Part shown: positions 28,801 through 29,427 of the stretch, in pieces | Layout of the letters: each line of letters starts with the position of its first letter | Numbering within the stretch: position 1 is the first letter of the stretch | Source of the DNA: Priapulus caudatus | Taxonomy: Eukaryota; Priapulida; Priapulimorpha; Priapulimorphida; Priapulidae | Assembly: GCF_000485595.1 (NCBI RefSeq) | Contig: NW_014577939.1 | Location: 95,156-124,582 of the forward strand | DNA: 29,427 nucleotides | Direction of reading: 5' to 3' | Position numbers and translations under genes: made by a program | Notes under the pieces: generated by a model | Told to the model about the DNA's origin: nothing | Databases searched by the model: none | The model's input: only the letters and a program-made list of their open reading frames with translations

Positions 28801-29207
28801 CCACCTTAATTGTTCAAAAATCAAATCCCAAAAATGCTTGCTGACACGTAAATACATTACTGGCAATAGCGCGCACATGGTTAAAGGCTCACAATGCGCA
28901 TCCAAACGCTAATTTCTCCATGCAGTACTAGACTAGCAAATACTTCGTGTCATGCATAATCACACTTCAGCGACTACCTTATGGCAAAATAAACTCTAGT
29001 GCTCCCAATTTCACTGCCGCGTTGCTTAAAACCCACAAGAAAGAGGTGAGAAAACTGGCATTCTGGCGCAAGACGCGACTGTTTGCCAAACAAAATAGCT
29101 CGAGTGGTGACGTGACGTCACATGTTTTTATCTTTGCTGCGCCCGTACCGCTGTACCCGCCGCACGCTGCACGGTCTGTTGGGGATTGGGGAAACTGTCA
29201 ACAACAT
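1660..29207 (-). CDS. PMPCA: Mitochondrial processing peptidase alpha subunit, spliced, 11 exons placed, one missing
   Basis: Alpha-MPP pairs with the catalytic beta subunit in the mitochondrial matrix and removes presequences from imported proteins. Exons in transcript order are: 29207-29149 (tentative), 27136-26928, 26646-26567, 26432-26350, 25597-25495, 24528-24436, 10877-10748, 10584-10433, 3466-3255, [missing, expected ~91 nt], 2356-2149, 1832-1660. All junctions are GT-AG with compatible phases except at the gap. The placed exons total 1502 nt. With the expected exon the protein would be about 530 residues, close to the roughly 525 usual for the family. The zinc-binding helix reads HFLEKLAF rather than the HxxEH of the beta subunit, and the glycine-rich substrate loop [14 protein letters not shown] is intact; both are alpha-subunit hallmarks. 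The gene spans 27.5 kb because its introns are swollen by repeats and contain a nested antisense gene. Exons 7 and 8 occur twice in the assembly. Confidence 0.9.
2149..2356 (-). CDS. PMPCA: PMPCA exon 11
   Basis: Acceptor TTTCTGCAG lies before 2356 and the donor G|GTAATT follows 2149. The exon encodes 69 codons plus one base. Diagnostic blocks are [28 protein letters not shown] and [18 protein letters not shown], the most conserved stretch of alpha-MPP. It starts in phase 0, which does not fit the phase-2 end of exon 9 and shows that an exon is missing between them. Confidence 0.95.
2357..3254. other. Intron 9/11 region lacking the expected exon 10
   Basis: I read the minus strand of this interval in all frames for the conserved alpha-MPP block that follows LNR in the family, with its aromatic HHWMYN start and ADP end. 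I did not find it. The interval is AT-rich, includes a plus-strand 103-codon open frame, and has a TTATTA/TATTA-rich run at about 3165-3240. Confidence 0.7.
2692..3003 (+). CDS. Orphan 103-residue basic open frame inside a PMPCA intron
   Basis: ATG to stop, with an in-frame TAA at 2680-2682 upstream. The product is rich in Lys, Arg, Tyr and Cys, with a cysteine cluster ([15 protein letters not shown], about residues 28-42) and a basic C-terminal third. There is no signal peptide or membrane segment. I do not recognise the family. 103 open codons in DNA this AT-rich is longer than usual by chance. It sits antisense in the interval where PMPCA exon 10 should be. It could be a fragment of a mobile element, a small gene or coincidence. 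Confidence 0.3.
   Translation: MERIKQELPRGYDLLGWDEQQHVYRTLHCRCMRDCMRSRCKSNDTYQSFVTYIKVTSTLPGLGYKGKLFKRYVFLKNNPYARYFNWVKGKRTRFKGIFSAEQT
3255..3466 (-). CDS. PMPCA: PMPCA exon 9 with glycine-rich loop
   Basis: Acceptor GTGCCACAG lies before 3466 and the donor AG|GTGAAC follows 3255. It encodes 70 codons plus two bases. Blocks seen are [20 protein letters not shown], the substrate-binding loop [14 protein letters not shown], and RLYLNVLN. It joins exon 8 (ending QYTGGVIQ) in phase 0. Confidence 0.96.
3467..4066. other. Left end of the exon 8-9 intron
   Basis: AT-rich intronic DNA of PMPCA. I see no coding signal or delimited repeat before the X repeat begins near 4067. Confidence 0.5.
4067..4880. 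repeat. Long direct repeat X, copy 1
   Basis: About 815 bp starting near ATACACCA and ending ATATCAACGTCACTACAC. It recurs near 7280-9252 (interrupted), 12094-12425 (partial) and 14917-15744. Copies 1 and 2 flank a 2.4-kb core in the same orientation, an arrangement like LTRs. The ends are not TG...CA and I found no flanking target duplication, so the class is open. Short open frames inside it are inconsistent between copies and are not genes. Confidence 0.7.
5166..5505 (-). pseudogene. Acidic open frame at the X core, C-terminal part of an unknown protein
   Basis: Two overlapping minus-strand frames, joined by apparent indels, give a strongly acidic Pro/Glu/Asp-rich peptide: [20 protein letters not shown], later [14 protein letters not shown], and an aromatic end including [11 protein letters not shown] and VRKK. 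Stop TAA is at 5166-5168, directly followed on the minus strand by AATAAA-like signals, so this looks like a real 3' gene end. It recurs at 12738-13085. I do not recognise the family; acidic tails of this kind occur in several mobile-element proteins. The start is unknown: the Met at 5503-5505 lies just after a pyrimidine tract and may be intronic. Confidence 0.4.
6071..6260. repeat. Short tandem repeats in unit 1 core
   Basis: About three units of ~30 bp (…CATAGTGTACAAGCGAGC…ATGGCTC) at 6071-6158, then two units of ~50 bp built on CTACAGCTTA.TCTGCTG…TGCCCAACTTA. The same two arrays occur at 13656-13850. Confidence 0.65.
7280..9252. repeat. Long direct repeat X, copy 2, split by an insertion
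   Basis: Matches X copy 1 from 7280 to 8009 and again from about 9157 to 9252. The two parts are separated by 1.1 kb of unrelated sequence that is absent from copies 1 and 4. Confidence 0.7.
8010..9156. mobile_element. 1.1-kb insertion in repeat X, present in one unit only
   Basis: Inserted between GCTTGAACTAA and AAAATAAC of repeat X. The element starts near CAGTGCCGGCGGAG. Its right part has TTGACC repeats (about 8968-8985) and GGACGGACGCACG repeats, and ends GATGAGCTAAAA. The end resembles the hairpin-ended sequence at 10019-10047, so both may belong to one non-autonomous family. Flanking CTAA could be a duplicated target or the element's own terminus. It contains no credible gene. Confidence 0.55.
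9253..10432. other. Intron 8-9 sequence, unit 1
   Basis: Intronic DNA without a gene. It holds a hairpin-ended repeat near 9735-10050. It matches 15745-16906 of unit 2. Confidence 0.5.
10019..10047. repeat. Terminal hairpin of a non-autonomous element
   Basis: Near-perfect inverted repeat: AGCTCATCTTGAC, a short spacer, then GTCAAGGTGAGCT, followed by AAAA and preceded by GGACGG repeats. A 3' hairpin before CTAA recalls Helitron ends, but that assignment is inference. The unit 2 copy is at 16502-16530. Confidence 0.55.
10433..10584 (-). CDS. PMPCA: PMPCA exon 8 (intact copy)
   Basis: Acceptor TTCACGCAG lies before 10584 and the donor CAG|GTGACG follows 10433. Two bases plus 50 codons: [16 protein letters not shown] … [19 protein letters not shown] and QYTGG are conserved alpha-MPP blocks. 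It joins exon 7 (phase 1) and exon 9 (phase 0) without a frameshift. Confidence 0.95.
10748..10877 (-). CDS. PMPCA: PMPCA exon 7 (intact copy)
   Basis: Acceptor TTTTCCAG lies before 10877 and the donor GCTG|GTAAGA follows 10748. 43 codons plus one base: [13 protein letters not shown] … [11 protein letters not shown]. It continues exon 6, which ends TEMIHA. Confidence 0.95.
10970..11300. repeat. Low-complexity ATT and TTTCC run
   Basis: ATT-rich microsatellite followed by a CTTTTTCCTTT pyrimidine tract at about 11075-11125. The Phe/Leu-rich open frame here is a by-product of base composition. It matches 17440-17720. Confidence 0.7.
11740..12093. mobile_element. Truncated foldback element, unit 1 copy (left arm only)
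   Basis: Begins after CTGGCCACA (11731-11739), the same 9-mer that brackets the complete element at 18179-18869. It stops at the duplication junction inside the loop, so the right arm is lost. Confidence 0.7.
12094..12425. repeat. Direct repeat X, copy 3 (right part only)
   Basis: Matches the last ~330 bp of X from ACACTTTTCGC to the terminal CACTACAC. It was created by the duplication junction. Confidence 0.7.
12426..14916. repeat. Core between X repeats, unit 2
   Basis: Counterpart of 4881-7279, including the acidic frame and the tandem repeats at 13656-13850. No additional gene was seen. Confidence 0.6.
12738..13085 (-). pseudogene. Acidic open frame at the X core, unit 2 copy
   Basis: Better preserved than the unit 1 copy downstream of its break. 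It reads [19 protein letters not shown], then [20 protein letters not shown], then [18 protein letters not shown]. Upstream in the shifted frame are [18 protein letters not shown] and [14 protein letters not shown]. Comparing the two copies shows that the breaks are single-base indels. Family unknown. Confidence 0.4.
14917..15744. repeat. Long direct repeat X, copy 4
   Basis: Complete, uninterrupted copy of X in unit 2, ending CACTACAC and followed by GTGTAAGATTGAG exactly as X copy 2 is. Confidence 0.7.
15745..16906. other. Intron 8-9 sequence, unit 2 copy
   Basis: Counterpart of 9253-10432, with the terminal hairpin at 16502-16530. No gene seen. Confidence 0.5.
16907..17058 (-). pseudogene. 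PMPCA: Second copy of PMPCA exon 8, frameshifted
   Basis: Splice sites are kept (GCAG acceptor, CAG|GTGACG donor), but small indels break the frame: a base is lost near MAEKFF, an extra G follows CDRSTA, and another base is lost before the donor. The reading frame after CDRSTA becomes TVHGEESS instead of QYTGGVIQ. It is a real pseudo-exon only if the duplication is real; otherwise it is an error-laden second haplotype. Confidence 0.85.
17221..17348 (-). pseudogene. PMPCA: Second copy of PMPCA exon 7, frameshifted, donor lost
   Basis: 128 nt against 130 in the intact copy because of two single-base deletions. The donor changes from GCTG|GTAAGA to GCTGTGTAGA, so normal splicing would fail. The acceptor is kept. 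Confidence 0.85.
18179..18869. mobile_element. Foldback element, ~0.69 kb, flanked by 9-bp repeat
   Basis: Two arms of about 310 bp in inverted orientation around a short loop. Landmarks on both arms are TAGATACAATA ends, CCCAAACCCA, GGAACCCCTGAGTGA and TTAAACTAATATAAC. CTGGCCACA occurs directly at both sides (18170-18178 and 18870-18878), fitting a 9-bp target duplication. The left end has a few extra bases between the duplication and the TAGATAC terminus. No transposase is present. The long arms and 9-bp duplication suggest a non-autonomous Mutator-like foldback. Confidence 0.7.
18908..20381. mobile_element. Large palindromic element with nested insertion
   Basis: Left arm 18931-19800 (minus the nested element) pairs with right arm 19964-20372. 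Landmarks are TAATGCTAAATAAATAC, AAAGTCTTAATGTT, CCTATTATTGCCGACAAT and GAACAGTGTTCACTTG. The unpaired centre is about 19803-19963. GCTGCACC flanks both ends (18900-18907 and 20382-20389), and the ends read CACA…TGTG, suggesting an 8-bp target duplication as in hAT or P elements. Length without the insertion is about 1.03 kb. The open frames here mirror each other across the palindrome and are not genes. Confidence 0.65.
19091..19529. mobile_element. Nested foldback element, 439 bp, perfect 9-bp target duplication
   Basis: Ends TAGCTCT…AGAGCTA. The inverted arms are about 140 bp (19091-19225 and 19395-19529), sharing GGCTATAGAACATTTTATGC and GGTTTCGTAACTGCACC. CCGCCATGG is duplicated at 19082-19090 and 19530-19538. 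It sits in the left arm of the larger palindrome, and the other arm lacks it, so it inserted later. A Mutator-like non-autonomous element is the likeliest class. Confidence 0.8.
20382..20731. promoter_or_regulatory. Upstream region of SLC35F5
   Basis: About 350 bp between the palindromic element and the ATG, becoming GC-rich over the last ~150 bp. No clear TATA box. An in-frame TGA at 20720-20722 supports the chosen start. The promoter must lie here or in the palindromic element. Confidence 0.35.
20732..22126 (+). CDS. SLC35F5: Solute carrier family 35 member F5-like transporter, intronless
   Basis: 464 residues, drug/metabolite-transporter (EamA-like) fold. Hydrophobic segments lie at about 12-31, 55-70, 183-203, 211-231, 241-260, 272-290, 302-324, 341-361, 365-387 and 396-415, giving ten. 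A long acidic/Ser-rich loop at 72-180 follows the first pair, as in SLC35F5. Family blocks are [57 protein letters not shown] and [19 protein letters not shown]. The tail is hydrophilic, with an ESLIGTN motif near the end. The human protein is longer (about 523), mostly from extra N-terminal sequence. ATG in context CGCCATG follows an in-frame stop. The gene is one exon, GC-rich with G/C-ending codons, and lies antisense within a PMPCA intron. The transported substrate of this subfamily is not established. Confidence 0.93.
   Translation: MFGVSLNLSRPQRLLLGIFVLFLVVVIWVASAELTQYIFKEQGFSKPYFTTYFKTSLFMLYLTGFVFWMPWRQQCRSAAPGVVEQALIADDVATAESDQLISDPQFVPVRFSDSEIERASGTESDDSNMSLPRAVRFSKVKEVRQLSESQGEEANLARLSYSASVRAEELIKRAANKLTIRQVAKFALMFCFVWFAANCAYQEAIADTQPGVVNVLASTSGLFTLVLAAIFPSAAADKFSLSKFVAVACSVGGVIVVSLSDLQLDGNVPTGAIWALVSAILYSVYLVLLKKKAENEERLDIAMFFGFVGLFNFALLWPGFLALHYSGRERFEWPTRQQWLYLCVNGIIGTVLSEFLWLWGCFLTSSLVATLSLSLAIPATILTDVFMNRVDYSWQFFAGSVPVFVSFICVAVLSHYETWDPILVAVRKLTHCVCRRPAHKLTTRMRELDDEQRESLIGTNSHKS
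22127..23763 (+). other. Probable SLC35F5 3' UTR and flank
   Basis: AT-rich, with no other gene. I saw no AATAAA before 23764, so the transcript could have a 3' UTR of up to about 1.65 kb. The ACGCACGCACG run near 22140-22160 is a short simple repeat. Confidence 0.4.
23764..23769 (+). terminator. Candidate poly(A) signal for SLC35F5
   Basis: AATAAA followed within 10 bases by a GTTGTTGTTTTTT tract, a typical downstream element. Confidence 0.4.
24174..24345. mobile_element. Telomere-motif MITE, copy 1 (172 bp)
   Basis: Ends GCTCATAGGGTC…GACCCTCTCAGC, with inverted arms containing CCCCCAGGGTACTGCCGGAA. CTTACTTCA is duplicated at 24165-24173 and 24346-24354. The centre has two TTAGGG units and GGAGTAGGCG, in the opposite orientation to the other copies. 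Confidence 0.85.
24436..24528 (-). CDS. PMPCA: PMPCA exon 6
   Basis: Exactly 31 codons between acceptor TCCACAG and donor GCG|GTATGT. The exon includes [20 protein letters not shown], a near-invariant alpha-MPP block. Both junctions are phase 0. Confidence 0.96.
24529..25494. other. PMPCA intron 5-6, no feature seen
   Basis: AT-rich intron without a delimited repeat or coding signal. Confidence 0.6.
25495..25597 (-). CDS. PMPCA: PMPCA exon 5
   Basis: One base plus 34 codons between acceptor TTTTACAG and donor GAG|GTAAAA. The peptide opens [18 protein letters not shown] and ends RPNISDEE, matching the family RDTxxYAxSAxxxGLD pattern. The first base completes an Arg codon from exon 4. Confidence 0.95.
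25650..25795. mobile_element. Telomere-motif MITE, copy 2 (146 bp, left end deleted)
   Basis: Lacks the left terminal arm but keeps the CCCTAACCCTAACCCTAAC core, the GGGTACGTTCCGG subrepeat and the right end. GTCATTAAT (25641-25649) and GTCATTAAC (25796-25804) bracket it, 8 of 9 matching. The end loss therefore left the target duplication in place. Confidence 0.75.
25939..26234. mobile_element. Telomere-motif MITE, copy 3 (296 bp)
   Basis: Ends GCTGAGAGGGTC…GACCCTATGAGC, with perfect duplication ATGACTAAC at 25930-25938 and 26235-26243. The core is a degenerate CCCTAA run. It has two tandem copies of the palindromic ~33-bp unit carrying GTTCCGGTATACTGGACCG. Confidence 0.87.
26350..26432 (-). 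CDS. PMPCA: PMPCA exon 4
   Basis: 27 codons plus two bases between acceptor TTTTCTAG and donor CCAG|GTATTT. It carries the [13 protein letters not shown] block, the family's conserved LExxGGxCDCxxSRD segment. Confidence 0.94.
26567..26646 (-). CDS. PMPCA: PMPCA exon 3 with degenerate zinc motif
   Basis: Two bases plus 26 codons between acceptor ACTTATAG and donor AGT|GTAAGT. It contains [10 protein letters not shown] and [15 protein letters not shown] stands where the catalytic beta subunit has HFLEH, so the subunit cannot bind zinc through HxxEH, as is normal for alpha-MPP. Confidence 0.94.
26928..27136 (-). CDS. PMPCA: PMPCA exon 2
   Basis: Acceptor TTCTTGCAG and donor GGAG|GTAATC. One base plus 69 codons plus one base. 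The first ~20 residues ([15 protein letters not shown]) still look like mitochondrial presequence: basic and hydroxylated. The mature part follows, with [34 protein letters not shown] and RFCTVG. Confidence 0.93.
27187..27456. mobile_element. Telomere-motif MITE, copy 4 (270 bp)
   Basis: Ends GCTGAGAGGATC…GACCCTATGAGC. The flanks TTCACTGAG (27178-27186) and TTTACTGAG (27457-27465) match at 8 of 9 positions. The core is CCCTAACCCTAACCTTAACC. A palindromic GTTCCGGTATACCGG unit lies in each arm. It sits 50 bp upstream of PMPCA exon 2 in the transcript direction. Confidence 0.85.
27765..27976. mobile_element. Related telomere-motif MITE (212 bp), second subfamily
   Basis: Inverted ends GCTGAAGGGGTCGTTGTCG / CGACAATGACCCTTCGTGC, then GGTACTACATATATGTACCC in each arm. 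A CCCTAACCCTAACCCTAAAC core lies off centre. CCCATTATC is duplicated perfectly at 27756-27764 and 27977-27985. The first ~18 bases resemble the ends of the other four elements. Confidence 0.83.
27986..28508. other. AT-rich intron or upstream DNA, nothing seen
   Basis: No coding signal or repeat boundary recognised. Confidence 0.5.
28517..28657. mobile_element. hAT-type MITE (141 bp)
   Basis: The right end, read on the minus strand, is TAGTGGTTCCCAAACTTTTT, the common hAT terminal sequence. The left end begins CAGTGGTATTC. The flanks TTATAATC (28509-28516) and ATATAATC (28658-28665) match at 7 of 8 positions, as expected for the 8-bp hAT target duplication. Confidence 0.65.
29115..29122. promoter_or_regulatory. 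CRE-type site TGACGTCA
   Basis: Perfect palindromic CREB/ATF consensus within the GC-richer loop of the inverted repeat, 27 bases inside the proposed first intron of PMPCA. Its position suits a CpG-type promoter region. It is a single motif and function is inferred. Confidence 0.35.
29149..29207 (-). CDS. PMPCA: Tentative PMPCA exon 1 (start of presequence)
   Basis: ATG at 29205-29207, 19 codons plus two bases, then donor GCG|GTACGG (weak). The peptide [19 protein letters not shown] has no acidic residue and four arginines by its end (counting the split codon), as expected for a mitochondrial presequence. The phase matches exon 2 exactly. A weak donor and the short length leave room for another first exon within 27.2-29.4 kb or outside the window. 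Confidence 0.45.
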
Positions 29208-29427
29208 CAGAGAATTTCAACAACATTGGAGGTATTTTCAAAATACCTTTTATAAGACAACGTGCAGTGAAATGGGAGGAACTAGAGTTATTTTGCCATA
29301 AGGTAGTATGATTATGCATGACACGAAGTATTTGCTAGTCTAGTACTGGAGAAATTAGCGTTTTGATACGCATTGGTCAAGCCTTTAATATGCCTGTGGA
29401 GGTACATGACAAGCGGTAGACGGCCAC

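Larger units (their letters stand above)
28880..29390. repeat. Inverted repeat enclosing the tentative PMPCA first exon
   Basis: Arms of about 140-150 bp (28880-29030 and 29247-29390) share AACGCTAATTTCTCC, ACTAGACTAGCAAATACTTC, GTGTCATGCATAATCA and ACCTTATGGCAAAATAA. The loop 29031-29246 carries TGACGTCA and the tentative first exon. I could not identify a target duplication. Confidence 0.75.

Noticed and set aside
1-29427. tRNA or rRNA genes
   Set aside because: No stretch with convincing A and B boxes in a cloverleaf, or rRNA core sequence, was recognised by eye. A dedicated scan would be needed to exclude tRNA-derived SINEs.

Overview
The window is nuclear DNA of an animal. It carries one long, spliced minus-strand gene for the alpha subunit of the mitochondrial processing peptidase (PMPCA) and one intronless plus-strand gene of the SLC35F5 transporter family. 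Spliced genes with GT-AG introns, AATAAA signals, TTAGGG-type telomere motifs and a high load of short inverted-repeat transposons suggest a marine invertebrate or another non-vertebrate animal. The sequence alone does not let me name the phylum.

Layout: positions 1-256 hold an open frame that could be the last exon of an unrecognised plus-strand gene. Opposed poly(A) signals at 671 and 716-721 suggest that this gene and PMPCA converge. PMPCA then runs leftward on the minus strand, with the stop codon at 1660-1662 and a tentative start at 29205-29207. I could place eleven exons with matching splice phases. One exon of about 91 nt, expected between 2357 and 3254, is absent. The intron between exons 8 and 9 holds long direct repeats of about 0.82 kb (call them X) around a 2.4-kb core, which carries an unrecognised acidic open frame.

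Positions 4561-12093 are repeated in tandem at 12094-18530, including PMPCA exons 7 and 8. The two copies differ mostly by single-base insertions and deletions, and the right-hand exons are frameshifted. This looks more like an unpurged second haplotype or uncorrected long-read gap fill than an old duplication, but the sequence cannot settle it. Two large palindromic (foldback) elements follow at 18179-18869 and 18908-20381, and the second carries a third inverted-repeat element nested inside it.

SLC35F5 (20732-22126) is GC-rich and lies entirely inside a PMPCA intron, antisense to the host gene. From 24.1 to 28.0 kb the PMPCA introns and upstream region hold five short inverted-repeat elements. 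They are flanked by 9-bp target duplications (three exact, two with one mismatch), share similar ends, and contain telomere-like CCCTAA runs. This appears to be a transposon family that disperses interstitial telomere motifs, and it is the most unusual feature here. The tentative first exon and promoter of PMPCA sit in the loop of another palindrome at 28880-29390.
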